From: Asparagopsis taxiformis | Lineage: Eukaryota > Rhodophyta > Florideophyceae > Bonnemaisoniales > Bonnemaisoniaceae | Assembly (NCBI GenBank): GCA_030407315.1 | Contig: JALQPE010000931.1 | Span: forward strand, 110,144 to 174,143 | Direction: 5' to 3' | DNA: 64,000 nucleotides | Part shown: one piece after another, positions 52,501 to 60,963 of the stretch | Layout of the letters: each line of letters begins with the position of its first letter | Position numbering within the stretch: position 1 is the first letter of the stretch | The notes under the pieces: model-generated | What the model was told of the DNA's origin: nothing | The model's input: the letters and a program-made list of their open reading frames with translations, nothing else | Databases searched by the model: none | Made by a program: the position numbers and the translations under genes

Positions 52501-53065
52501 CATGCACTCGTTTTGGAGCATAGACCCGGACGCGATTCTGGCTGCCGATGCCGCATTCTACGGTGTCTATGTTTCGCAATCGGAGGTAAGAGGTGGTGGG
52601 TTTGGCGTATTCGCGGCGAAGAAACTGAAGAAGGGGACGGTCATTGGCTGGTACAACGGGACGATTTTCTATGCGAAGATTCGAGACTCGGAACCGCAGA
52701 GATCAGTGATGTACGGCCCGGAAGGATTTGGGTGCACAGGAGAGAGGTTCCAGGACTACAACATGGAATTGGAAACCACGTACATAGGGAGGGGTGCACC
52801 TGTTCGGAAGGTTTGGCTCGTTCCAGCGGTCTATAATTGTACCAGCTACCTCAATGATTGTCGGGTCATTGACGGAACGGAGAAAGCGACCGAGGTGAGT
52901 CGAACACAGTCAGCCGAGTTTCGACAAGGCGATGCCATAGACAAACCGGACTTTGCTTCAAATATCAAGAATCCCCATGCTGTCAAGGTCGTTCTGACCA
53001 GAGACGTTGAAGCTGATGAGGAGATATTTGCTGACTATGGTAGAAAATATTGGCCAGCTAACTGA
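49598..53065 (+). CDS. ParB-like / beta-class DNA methyltransferase / SET fusion protein
   Basis: 1,155 residues from the first ATG at 49598. Residues 13-90 form a ParB/Srx-like N-terminal domain with D68-G-A-H-R72, the DGxHR nucleotide-site motif. Residues 120-480 are helical, roughly in the position of the extension seen in the ParB-like proteins downstream, with an acidic, NLS-bearing linker (RKKARLERGGGEDD) at 550-570. Residues 640-890 are an AdoMet DNA methyltransferase with motif IV T-D658-P-P-F-N and motif I D838-F-F-S-G-T; this IV-before-I order and the DPPF-N core are those of bacterial and phage beta-class N6-adenine or N4-cytosine enzymes. Residues 985-1152 are a SET domain (GGGFGVFAAKKLKKGTVIGW, YLNDC, EEIFADYGRKYW). 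Substrates are unknown. One uninterrupted frame. Confidence 0.88.
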   Translation: MEGTFHNHGEKHDGWVFIDPNQVSKFVSIRDVDASHVEALMESIRNSGYDTAHPVTGRFREGVLEILDGAHRCMAIVRGMEKGVFPPGVTIPMREESIVADTNSSTAVVLDRVRATTSNDIAGLQRRMMFVEYLMIAVDLRDEYWVQKGKDKYAHISSVRMADVLGWIKSCDPSGQIASSLSGKPQYSSCMSILAVLRPYHRAEDSSAIDLRLWQMFCHAWGLNAEMGDSPRMVEFPKQVGVTSSRAVEMFGKTPRGELSSPLNRELLSSRYFLDGATSDMQDSLQASQKRFRRLMVMMCQCILAIRSKEMGSVPSRRARATSGAIGGGGMVGIATSSAQANQLGFVVDRVLAAWDTGARVLGYEDVESMCWPFMVFDPASLCFRSLPNRSDGCAVEEHRKNLTIVPKTVDSENGFCADLPVAVDARLRSLTSAFLLSIRQCVTEVNVFAERGQLMQRLRALLFDTPDKFGLNSFMRAKLNTSHALDGQRRLKAWLLRTREQRKLPLTMDELHSLEDTPEPGILEGAPAQMEISAAVPNNGSEDIEEDSLEPQRKKARLERGGGEDDNAAVASETATREGAAEDDAMEVDTVSPTEAPLVDVGKETKPEYVTKLEAVMGRYIHTVNCDATDVAKEVEDKISFLEDGVLEDSVQLVLTDPPFNTRREGGRENSEYDILEPEELASVACEIVRVLRPGGHALIYSSVRQLVAWMDAIRNAEPGKMIVDSVPVVLSRRPHSFTSNPSTKTCTLHNMHDFVIHAYKRGKGMAAYDMVDYRLHNPDISRHPGFTNAIDNVPRLSAGEAQYDGQNNRLRHEQKALTTLRELLERFSKQNDIVMDFFSGTYSTAIACMTLRDGTYRRFIGCEKEKRCHDASQEWILHAFVSEVKAGRYGGILQREVESILGDESVPVTGKAPRLRQKHISDAPEGFPAVTALPNHLLVFVASMKKDGSMLHRLSGVPMDQWPAEDMHSFWSIDPDAILAADAAFYGVYVSQSEVRGGGFGVFAAKKLKKGTVIGWYNGTIFYAKIRDSEPQRSVMYGPEGFGCTGERFQDYNMELETTYIGRGAPVRKVWLVPAVYNCTSYLNDCRVIDGTEKATEVSRTQSAEFRQGDAIDKPDFASNIKNPHAVKVVLTRDVEADEEIFADYGRKYWPAN

Positions 53066-53340
53066 GCTACTTTGATAGATTTGAGTAAACACGCATTGAC
53101 AGAGACAATAGACTGTGCATCATCTTCCAAGAGCGCTAGATATTATAGACTACACTACAACAATCGTGACATGACTGCAGGAAGGCATCTGCGGCCTGGA
53201 GTGCAAACTATCCACTTTTCTACTGCTATACCTATGGATACGAAAAGGAGAGAAACTAGAAAGATGTGAGTGAGAAATTGTGTAGCAACGCAGCATGTAG
53301 AACACCAGTAAGAGAGCGATGTAGGAGAAGCAGTCACCCC
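53066..53340. other. 3' flank of the fusion gene
   Basis: About 0.28 kb with no coding content recognised before the palindrome module. Confidence 0.4.
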
Positions 53341-53690
53341 ATTACAGTGCGGGCCGTTTACCGGGGATGCTGACAGCAAAGTCATCATTACGATGACTTT
53401 GCTGTAAGAGAACAAATCATTACAGCAGCCACGATTTCTTTACCGGGTAAAAAATTGTGGCCGCTGTAATGAAACATTTTCTTACAGCAAAGTCATCGTA
53501 ACGATGACTTTGCTGTAGGAAAGCAAATCATTACAGCGGCCACAATTTTTTACCCGGTAAAATTTCTTGCTGATTTTTTACCGGGTAAAAAATTCTTTGG
53601 CCACTGCAAGGAAACGGTTCCTTACAGCAAAGTCATCGTAACGATGACTTTGCTGTAAGGAACCCTGGTAAACGGCTTCTGCTGTAAGCA
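53341..53690. repeat. Palindrome module I (three 39-bp palindromes)
   Basis: Copies of the CTTACAGCAAAGTCATCGT / ACGATGACTTTGCTGTAAG palindrome at 53372-53407 (first T of the arm changed), 53481-53517 and 53621-53659, with TTTTTTACCCGGTAAAAA-type palindromes between them at about 53438, 53547 and 53573. The module is closed by an outer inverted pair: ATTACAG...CCGTTTACC at 53341 and GGTAAACGG...CTGTAAG at 53670. It lies just past the methylase-SET gene. Confidence 0.93.
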
Positions 53691-54163
53691 GCAGGGAGTT
53701 TCGTCCTTCTCCCATCTTGGTAAAGGTGAGAAGCGAAGTGTGAAGTCGGGAAAATTGCTCAGCAAAGGTCTGTACGGCTGTGAGCAGCTCTCAGGAGTAT
53801 TTTACCTCACGTGGTCTCTGTTCAGGTTATACCCTGTATATATATAGGTAGCCTAGTGTAGGTGGGAAGATAGACGAAAATTCTACCAATAATTTATCAC
53901 AGTGACGGCTCTCGTAGTCGAAATGTGCGCGTTGTCAAGGGTTGAAACTAGTCTCCCCCTACGGCCTAGCTAGTAAAATCACACAACGTTGTAGACTAAT
54001 ATTAAAAAGTAGCAAGCAATCTGCTGAGTAGCACTAAACTATGAGATGAAGGACAGATGTATAGATGAGAATTGAAAAGTGGGCTAAGGTAACAATGTTG
54101 AGATGAGAAAGACAGAACTTTATAGCAGGGAACAGTAGTATAGGTTTTAATACTTCTGATATG
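53691..54163. other. Flank of module I, no gene seen
   Basis: The first about 70 bases (GGGAGTTTCGTCCTTCTCCC onward) are an inverted relative of 58590-58655, so the duplicated unit reaches beyond the palindromes. The remainder is AT-rich spacer with a TATATATATA run near 53837. Confidence 0.5.
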
Positions 54164-56194
54164 CTATCTATTGCTCCTATCGTACTTGTAATATTCGACG
54201 GTGTGGATGTGGTCCGTGAGGACGTCCTTCTCCGTCTTCAAGTAGATGTGGCCGCGCGTGGGCAGGCCATAGACTAGCTTTTCGCCCGCAGGAATATCTC
54301 CGCGCTTGAAGCCGACCCCGTAATGGTAAAGGTCACCGCGACCAACCAATACGGAATAGGGTGGCACATACAGCCTATGAATGGGAACCTTCCACATATC
54401 GGCGTCCGGATTGGCCAGGCATACATGACTATAAGGGGCAGCTACTATAGAGAATCCATCTGCTCCGCTCGACATCATGAAATATGATGGAGACTCGGTA
54501 GGTCCTGCAACACGACTCGTTGATACCTTGAAGTCCGTGTGCCCATCCTGGTCCGCAGCCCCATCTGCTGTAAGAAGCAGCCGCAATCCTGTCTTCGGGA
54601 AGAAGACAAGATCCTCACCCTCCATTCCCAACTTCAAGAACTCCGCACAAACACCAAAAGCAAGCTCTGCCACCAACTTGTTCTTATACATATCCAAATT
54701 CCCCTCCTCCAACTTGTCGCACAACTCACGCCGCGGCAGAGTGAGGCGCCCACGACCACCATCCATGCGGTCCTTCGCATCACCCACGTTGTGGATGAAC
54801 TGCCACGGCGAAGGATCGAAGCCGGGCTTTGCGAAAGCTGGCGGCTCGTCCTGTGGCTCCCTGTCGTCATCGTTAGAATCAGACTGCTGGGAGGGTTTTT
54901 CAACCTCCTCAACCAGCGGGAACTGCCTAGCGAAGTGACCGAACAGCTCATGCGTCGCACTCCCAGCCGTGGACGATTCCAACAAGCGTTCCAAAACAAT
55001 AACCCCCAAGTTCTCCAGCAACGCCCGCTTCACCGCAAAGTACTGTTCCACCACCGTTTCCTCGGCTCCCGGCGATGCAGCTACCTGGAATGCTGCCGCC
55101 CTCATTTCCGCCCGAACCGTCTCCACCGTCGTACTTTCCATATAGTACTTCATCCGGCTGCCAGACGCAATTGCGCTGGGGAGAACGGCGGCCACATTCT
55201 CATCGACGATACTGTCGGGAATGGGATTCTCCTGGGCGTCGTCGAACTGGAGAACCGGCTCCCGAGAGCGACCTCGGGAAGCCGACTTGGATTTCTTTGA
55301 CGACGACTTTGATGAAGTCTCACCGAGCCTTCTCTTTTTGGTAGAAGGCTCGGGCGTCGCAGAAGCTGCTTCCAAGTTACGCTTCCCGAGGATGGAGTTT
55401 TCACCCGCATCCTCGGGGGCGCTCTCCAGCTCGACGACCTCCACAGCACCACCCGCCGTTCCACCACGACCGGAACGACTCGCTTGCAGGCGGGTACTCC
55501 TTCTGGGCATCACTTTCCTCCCAGAAGTTTCCACTCCGGGCGGTGCAGAATCACTGACTTCAATGACATCCCCGTCAGGATCTGCACCGCCCTTCGCACT
55601 GCTGCCCTCGACCACATTCTCGGGAGTAGGGCCCTCCGTCGAAATCCTCGCAACCGTCTTCTGTCCAACCCCACCGGATGGTGAAGGGACGAAACTGTCA
55701 TCGCTGGAGCTTCCCGAACTGCTAGCAGATGCAGAACGGGAAGCTTCGACAGCGGGGGCCGGAGCAGCAGGGTGCTGCTCGGCAGCCGGAGTCGCAGGCT
55801 CAGGCTGCGAAGCCGGTGAGACCTGCTCCTGCGCGGCTTGGACAGGACGGTTGGGGGTACCAGTCCCGGCGTGGGAAACTGGACCAGAGCGTTCGCTGCC
55901 ATCCTGGGGACCACGCGCAGTCGGCTTGACCGGGGTCACCGCAGGGGAGGATGCCGACACGGCAGGGGTAGAGACAGGAACAGGGGCAACCTCGGAATCG
56001 CTGGAAGATTCCAGTTGAGGTGGTGGGGGCAAAGGAATGGAGGATGAAGGGATGGGCAAGGAATTGGAAGAGGAAGGGATGGGGGCATCATCACCACATG
56101 TGGCTGGGAGCGCAGCATGTGGGATGTCTGGGTACATCGCGTGAAAGCGTTTCCGCATAATCATGTCGCGGTACCCAGTGACGCGCAGGAGCAT
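54164..56194 (-). CDS. 2-oxoglutarate/Fe(II) oxygenase-like protein 1, frame follows ParB1
   Basis: 676 residues from the ATG at 56194; coding character extends about 14 codons upstream (FPRKKSVFGKDARK) to a TAG, into the end of ParB1. Residues 20-330 are a disordered Pro/Ser/Glu linker with NLS-like STKKRRLGE and KKSKSASRGRSR. Residues 343-670 are the folded part. It carries the cupin oxygenase signature: H552-T-D554 (QDGHTDFKVS), distal H624 (DLYHYGVGF) and R647 (GLPTRGHIYL), with spacing usual for the HxD...H...R family. Related enzymes include TET/JBP and AlkB oxidases of nucleic acids; which group this belongs to is not clear. Its paralogue at 59155 keeps all four residues. It may be the C-terminal half of a ParB-oxygenase fusion. 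Confidence 0.75.
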   Translation of the reverse strand: MLLRVTGYRDMIMRKRFHAMYPDIPHAALPATCGDDAPIPSSSNSLPIPSSSIPLPPPPQLESSSDSEVAPVPVSTPAVSASSPAVTPVKPTARGPQDGSERSGPVSHAGTGTPNRPVQAAQEQVSPASQPEPATPAAEQHPAAPAPAVEASRSASASSSGSSSDDSFVPSPSGGVGQKTVARISTEGPTPENVVEGSSAKGGADPDGDVIEVSDSAPPGVETSGRKVMPRRSTRLQASRSGRGGTAGGAVEVVELESAPEDAGENSILGKRNLEAASATPEPSTKKRRLGETSSKSSSKKSKSASRGRSREPVLQFDDAQENPIPDSIVDENVAAVLPSAIASGSRMKYYMESTTVETVRAEMRAAAFQVAASPGAEETVVEQYFAVKRALLENLGVIVLERLLESSTAGSATHELFGHFARQFPLVEEVEKPSQQSDSNDDDREPQDEPPAFAKPGFDPSPWQFIHNVGDAKDRMDGGRGRLTLPRRELCDKLEEGNLDMYKNKLVAELAFGVCAEFLKLGMEGEDLVFFPKTGLRLLLTADGAADQDGHTDFKVSTSRVAGPTESPSYFMMSSGADGFSIVAAPYSHVCLANPDADMWKVPIHRLYVPPYSVLVGRGDLYHYGVGFKRGDIPAGEKLVYGLPTRGHIYLKTEKDVLTDHIHTVEYYKYDRSNR

Positions 56195-57477
56195 TTTCCT
56201 GGCGTCCTTCCCGAAGACAGACTTCTTACGGGGAAAAATGTTCTCCTAACTGTAACCATCGGGGGGGGGCCTTCCTTGGGACGGAAGTCTGCCCAACACC
56301 CCTTCTTGGGGACCATCTGAGCAAGAACTTCGACAACGCGCGAGCGAATGTCGAAGCTCTTGCTCGGGTCACCCACGCTGGGAATTGAGCCATCCAGCAT
56401 CCTCAACACATCCGACACGTTCCAGTACTCGGCCACCTCCTTCACGTACCCGAAGATTTCCAACAAACCAGCAATCCATTCCTGCCCAATGGTACCAACC
56501 GAGTACGGTTTCAGCCCGGCCGACCGACGGCTACAAGTGTAGCGCGCCGTCATCTCCAGGATGAAACACTTCTGTACATCCGGAGCACTCCTGAACGACC
56601 CATTGAACAACAAGTTCACCGTACACCCAGCCAGATCCTCTGTGGAAGAGAACTGCACGAACTCCGGCCTGTTCGGGATGCTCGACCAGTACTTGAAAGC
56701 AGGGCTTTCAATGGTCTTGAACCCTCGCGCGATGGAGACGTAGCGCATGAGCTGTCTCGGACGAATCCAGCTCAGCGCTTTCCGTTCTTTAATGTACTGA
56801 ACGGTCGGCTCGATCTTCTTCTTTCCCAGGCGGTGGATATTGATGAACTCCATCACAGAGCACACATTGTCAGCAACTGTTACCTCGCTGACATTGTGGG
56901 TGTGGAAGTTCATCAGCCGTGAAAGCGGGAGTACTTCTTCGGAGCAGAAGACATCCCGGCCAAGCCGAGTCGGTGGGAGGAGAAAGTCGACTGGAATGGT
57001 TCCAAAGCGACGGTAGATGTCAGACTTGACAAACTCCTCCCACTCTGGACTGTCCTTCGCAGGAGCAGGTCCAGCCGACTCGAGAATGGCCTTCAACGCG
57101 GTCACTCGGTGAGATCCATCGACGTATTGCAGTCGTACTTTGGCATTGGAATCAATCACCTCGCAGACGGACACGCGTGAAGCAATCACGGAAAATCCCT
57201 GAGTGAGAAACGTTTTCTTCAACTCATCAACGCGATGCGGCCTGACCACCCTGGACACGACTGCCGGAGGAGAAACATCCAGAGGGGAAATGAAGACTGG
57301 AATGTTTCGGCAGCTCTCCGGACTTATGTCGTAGTCCACATCCACCGGGATGGGCACTGTGCCAGGGTAGGCCAGCCTGGTGCTGCGGAGAGGCTTGTTC
57401 GGTACGATGTCACGAGCGTTGTGATCATCGACCTTCTCCGCATCCTCTGCCAAGTCGCTGCCGGACGCGATGATCAT
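56161..57477 (-). CDS. ParB-like protein 1 (ParB1)
   Basis: 438 residues from the ATG at 57477. The same frame is open without ATG for about 50 codons upstream (Pro/Ala-rich), so the true N-terminus may be longer, perhaps from the ATG at 57803. The ParB/Srx-like domain (residues 55-135) has RVVRPHRVDELKKTFLTQGF and D120-G-S-H-R124. A helical domain to residue 400 is shared with ParB2 (VADNVCSVMEFINIHRLGKK, YWSSIP, LLEIFGYVKEVAEYW). The frame ends shortly after a run of nine C (56261-56269) and overlaps the oxygenase ORF by 34 bases in a -1 relation. The last 25 residues (RRTFFPVRSLSSGR) look like an out-of-frame tail, pointing to a frameshift or a very small intron there. Confidence 0.75.
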   Translation of the reverse strand: MIIASGSDLAEDAEKVDDHNARDIVPNKPLRSTRLAYPGTVPIPVDVDYDISPESCRNIPVFISPLDVSPPAVVSRVVRPHRVDELKKTFLTQGFSVIASRVSVCEVIDSNAKVRLQYVDGSHRVTALKAILESAGPAPAKDSPEWEEFVKSDIYRRFGTIPVDFLLPPTRLGRDVFCSEEVLPLSRLMNFHTHNVSEVTVADNVCSVMEFINIHRLGKKKIEPTVQYIKERKALSWIRPRQLMRYVSIARGFKTIESPAFKYWSSIPNRPEFVQFSSTEDLAGCTVNLLFNGSFRSAPDVQKCFILEMTARYTCSRRSAGLKPYSVGTIGQEWIAGLLEIFGYVKEVAEYWNVSDVLRMLDGSIPSVGDPSKSFDIRSRVVEVLAQMVPKKGCWADFRPKEGPPPMVTVRRTFFPVRSLSSGRTPGKCSCASLGTAT

Positions 57478-57652
57478 GTCCGGAGCAGGCGAGCTAGGCA
57501 GAGGAGCACCAGATCCCTCGACGGCTGGCGCCGCTTCGGCAGATTGAGCCGGAAGCGGAGTTGCGGGAACGCCAGCGTCGATTGTCGGGACAACCGCGGG
57601 ATCGGAAGCGGAAGGGGGGAGGGGACGGGCTTAGGTGCTGGGCTGAGCTGGG

Positions 57653-57803
57653 TCAGCGCTGCAGCAGCTTCGCAAACGTCCATGGGGACAGGGGGGGCCA
57701 GAGAAGGAGAGGAGAAGGAGAGGGAGAAGGAGTGGGAGAATCGTTGTCACGGCGGCTGGCAGAGCGCACCTGGCGGTCGAAAGCGTTGGGGGATTGTTGA
57801 GCC
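57653..57803 (-). CDS. Short ORF, possible 5' end of ParB1
   Basis: 50 residues from the ATG at 57803 (MAQQSPNAFDRQVRSASRRD), becoming Pro/Ser-rich and stopping at 57653. The Pro/Ala-rich frame that leads into ParB1 begins 25 bases further on. A splice or frameshift between them would give ParB1 a disordered N-terminus. Low confidence as a gene of its own. Confidence 0.3.
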
Positions 57804-58010
57804 ATTGTTTTGATGAGTGATTGACAAACGAAGAGTGAAAGATTGAGAAAGAGAGAAGAAGATCTGAACGACAAGCTGTTTTGCTGCGTAAGCTGAGTAA
57901 GATAGGCGAAACTTAGAGAACTGACATATTCCTATTAGTATACACCCTGGTAATGATATTCAGCGGTTGACCAATCCGAACCTTCCACATCACTTTTCGT
58001 TGTACGACAA

Positions 58011-58107
58011 TTACAGCTCAGGCAGTTTACCAAGGATCCTTACAGCAAAGCCATCGTTACGATGACTTTGCTGTAAGCATCCCTGGTAAACTGCTCCATC
58101 TGTAAGC
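58011..58107. repeat. Minimal palindrome module (one 39-bp palindrome)
   Basis: One copy of the palindrome at 58039-58077 (arm with one change) framed by CAGTTTACC...GGTAAACTG and, further out, TTACAG...CTGTAA, so the whole 97 bp folds on itself. It lies upstream of ParB1, about 0.2 kb beyond the ATG at 57803. Confidence 0.92.
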
Positions 58108-58649
58108 CGTTGGTCTCAACCCTCGCTCTTATTTCTGTTGTCCTCCTTCATTATCTCCACCTACCTTCCACCTACACACCACCTCTCTACTGTCACTCTG
58201 CCCGCCCCTTTGGTGCATGAAATATTTTATTACCACTCTCATAGTCTACACATACTGCTGCCTTCATACTTCTGCATGCCTACCCTTCAATCTTTCTTCC
58301 ATCTTTCTCTACCGTGCTAGGCTTAGACCATGCTCTGTGCACATCTGACTTACTTAATATCATTGTATAGTTAGAAACTAGAATAATAATTACATCACTA
58401 GAGTACACTGCAAATGTTAGTAACTATGGTTGGTGTGGTACACAACACCCTACCTCCTTCATGAGTAAACTTTGCGCACAGAACCGTTCAATACCAGGTA
58501 GTGCAGCCAGCGCAAACCAGGCTTGCACGACGCAGAGTGCTCCCCAGAGCCGTCAACAGCCGCCCAAACCATCGTTGTACGATGTTCCCGGCTCCACACT
58601 TCCCTTCTCACCCTTCCCAGGGTGGGAGACGGACGAAACTCCCAACCGC
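58108..58649. other. Spacer between palindrome modules, no gene seen
   Basis: Pyrimidine-rich sequence on the plus strand; 58590-58649 is the inverted relative of 53691-53760. No coding content recognised. Confidence 0.5.
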
Positions 58650-58935
58650 TTACAGCCGAAGCCGTTTACCCGGGATGCTTACAGCAAAGTCATCGTTACG
58701 ATGACTTTGCTGTAAGGAAAGGTTTGATTACAGTGGTGAGAAAATTTTACCGGGTAAAAAATCAGCAAGAATTTTTTACCCGGTAAAAAATTGTGGCCGC
58801 TGTAATGATTTGATTTCTTACAGCAAAGTCATCGTTACGATGACTTTGCTGTAAGAAATCAAATCATTACAGCAAAGTCATCGTAACGATGACTTTGCTG
58901 TCAGCACCCCAGCGGAACTGCATCATCTGTAAGCC
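58650..58935. repeat. Palindrome module II (three 39-bp palindromes)
   Basis: Palindromes at 58678-58716, 58817-58855 and 58867-58902, with two TTTTTTACCCGGTAAAAAA-type palindromes at about 58747 and 58772. The outer frame is TTACAGCCGAAGCCGTTTACC at 58650 and ACTGCATCATCTGTAAG at 58918. It lies downstream of oxygenase 2 and is inverted relative to module I. Confidence 0.92.
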
Positions 58936-59154
58936 TTCCTCACCTCAATGTTGCAGCTGAAGACGACTGCGATATTACCTTGTTCTATTCTAGTAGTGCC
59001 CGCCATAGTTTCCTCCCCTTCTCATATCAAATTGAGTATTGTATATCTCCTGACCCGTCTACATACGCAGACGTCATGTACTAGCCTAAGTTTCATCGTT
59101 TACTTGAAGGCGGCCTTGATGCCTGCCATAGAATGCTATTAAGAACTAATTTCA

Positions 59155-60963
59155 TCAGATATCTAAACGCTCCCAGTAGTTGACATTGAAGGGAGGCTGT
59201 AGCAACTTCTCCCTGGAAGTTCGCAGTGATAGATGGGACCGGATAGGATGCTGGTACCTCACCGAAGAACGACCCTCCGCGAATCCCATTCCTCCGTGAT
59301 ACACGTCCGTTCGGCATACAAGCAGGGAATACGGTGGGATGCGCACGTTCGTCACTGGCACGCGGTACTTGTCTTTCGCTGGATGACTTAGGCACACATG
59401 GCTGAACTTGGCGATACGAATGATGAACCCATCCGCACCAGCAGCCATCATGAAATATGATGGCGAGTTGAGAGGACCAGTTCCAGTTCCCTCACGGACG
59501 GGAACATCGGTATGCATAAGTTGCTCCTGACTACCTTCTGCGGTCAAAATCAGACGAAGACCCGTTTCTGGAAAGACCACCGCTTCTTCTCTTCCAAACC
59601 CGAGCTTCAGGTTCTCCGCACAAATCGCCTTACCTAGCTCCAGAATCAGCTTGTTCCTGTACTGCCGCGCGCTTTCTTGCTCAAGGTCATCGCAGATGCT
59701 TTTCCGGTCCGTCTTGAATACACCAGTGCTGTCTTTCGGTCGAAGTGGTTTCCACGGGTTCTTCTGACTTGCACTTGAGCCACTTGTAGTACCTTGGAAT
59801 GTGCTGGCCATCTGTGTGAATAACTCGTGCGTAGCTGCTCCCACTGTAGTAGAAGAGAAAATGTCTTGCAACACCACGTAACCAAGCTCGTCGATCATTC
59901 TTCTCTGGTAGCTGAAGTATTGTTGGCTTTCACAAGAACCGAGGGGACATACCAAAGTAGAGTAGCCTGCAGCTGCTTCCATTATCTCCGTCCGGATTGT
60001 ATCAATGTCTTCTTCTGTGATATAATACTTCATTCTCGAGTTGGAAGGAACGCATAAAGGCAGCTTCTCAGGTATTTCCTCTGCGAATGTGCGGTCTGGA
60101 AGGGAGTTTTCTTGCTCGTCAGTGAAGAGTGGTGCTTCTTCTCCAGTCGTTCGTTTTCTTGCATTGACTCTACTCTTCTTTTCCCGGGGAGGCCCAATCT
60201 CAATGTTGTCATCCGGCGTATTGGGCTCAGAAAACTTCGCGCTAGTATCTTCCCTTCTTCGCTTCTTATGCAACCTGGACTCGTTTTCATCGCCGCTTCC
60301 ACCAGAACTCCTGCTTCTTCCCGAATTCTCCTTGTCCACTTCGGCCGGGCTAGTGCTGTTAGTTTCTGGTGTCCTGATTCGAAGTTTCAATATCACAGAG
60401 CGGTTCTGCGCATCTCCAGCTTGTTGTCCAGGCGTGTCTATGTCCATGCGACCACTATTGTCCAAGTTGATATCCAGACTTTGCGTATCGCCGCTTTGTT
60501 TCCTTCCCTGAGGAAGATCTTCTCTGACAATCCTTCCCGGCGAATTATCCCTGGCACGACTTTCCCGCTCTGCCCTTGAAGCTGAAAGACGTTCCTGTTC
60601 TTTTTGGAGAACAGCAAGACGTTCTGCTTCCCTCTTCTCAGCTGCTGCAAGACGCGTGGCAGGACGTTCCTGTCCTCCCTCTTTTGCTGCGGCAGGACGG
60701 TCTTCTGCTTCTTTCGGGGTGCTCAGAGGTGCCTCTTCTATTGCTTTCGTCGCGACAGCAGGAATCACTTCTTCAGCCACCACATTTGGAGTAATTTCCT
60801 GTTCTTCCTCCACAACAGCAGAAACTTCCTGCTCTACTTGGGCTTCGGCAGATACTCCTTCTTCTGCTTGAACAGGACCAGGAGTTTCCTTCCATCGAAT
60901 TATTTCCCTGTTCTGCGGCAGTAGGTGCTTCTTCCTCCTCTTCTGCTTTGGCGCCAGCAACAA
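59155..60963 (-). CDS. 2-oxoglutarate/Fe(II) oxygenase-like protein 2, frame follows ParB2
   Basis: An open frame of 602 codons that begins at a TTG (60963) and has no good ATG near its head, so it is probably the continuation of ParB2. It runs from an acidic Glu/Ala/Val-rich linker (EVSAVVEEEQEITPNVVAEE), through a Lys/Glu helix and NLS-like HKKRRREDTSAK, to the folded domain from MKYYITEEDIDTIRTE onward. The oxygenase signature is complete: H484-T-D486 (LMHTDVPV), H556 (DVYHGGMGF) and R575 (HPIRSHLSL). The core aligns with oxygenase 1 along its length (SPSYFMMAAGADGF, VPVTNVRIPPYSLLV). Palindrome module II lies just past its stop. Confidence 0.75.
   Translation of the reverse strand: MLLAPKQKRRKKHLLPQNREIIRWKETPGPVQAEEGVSAEAQVEQEVSAVVEEEQEITPNVVAEEVIPAVATKAIEEAPLSTPKEAEDRPAAAKEGGQERPATRLAAAEKREAERLAVLQKEQERLSASRAERESRARDNSPGRIVREDLPQGRKQSGDTQSLDINLDNSGRMDIDTPGQQAGDAQNRSVILKLRIRTPETNSTSPAEVDKENSGRSRSSGGSGDENESRLHKKRRREDTSAKFSEPNTPDDNIEIGPPREKKSRVNARKRTTGEEAPLFTDEQENSLPDRTFAEEIPEKLPLCVPSNSRMKYYITEEDIDTIRTEIMEAAAGYSTLVCPLGSCESQQYFSYQRRMIDELGYVVLQDIFSSTTVGAATHELFTQMASTFQGTTSGSSASQKNPWKPLRPKDSTGVFKTDRKSICDDLEQESARQYRNKLILELGKAICAENLKLGFGREEAVVFPETGLRLILTAEGSQEQLMHTDVPVREGTGTGPLNSPSYFMMAAGADGFIIRIAKFSHVCLSHPAKDKYRVPVTNVRIPPYSLLVCRTDVYHGGMGFAEGRSSVRYQHPIRSHLSLRTSREKLLQPPFNVNYWERLDI

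Noticed and set aside
55221..55467. Lys/Arg-rich stretches of oxygenase 1 as a DNA-binding AT-hook domain
   Set aside because: They are short NLS-like clusters in a disordered linker; no GRP core typical of AT-hooks is present.
54539..56018. Plus-strand ORFs of 153-265 codons opposite oxygenase 1
   Set aside because: They mirror the Ser/Pro-rich linker and catalytic domain of the minus-strand gene and show no independent motif.
53372..58902. Palindromes as intrinsic transcription terminators
   Set aside because: They occur upstream as well as downstream of genes, in clusters of three with a second palindrome type, which terminators do not explain.
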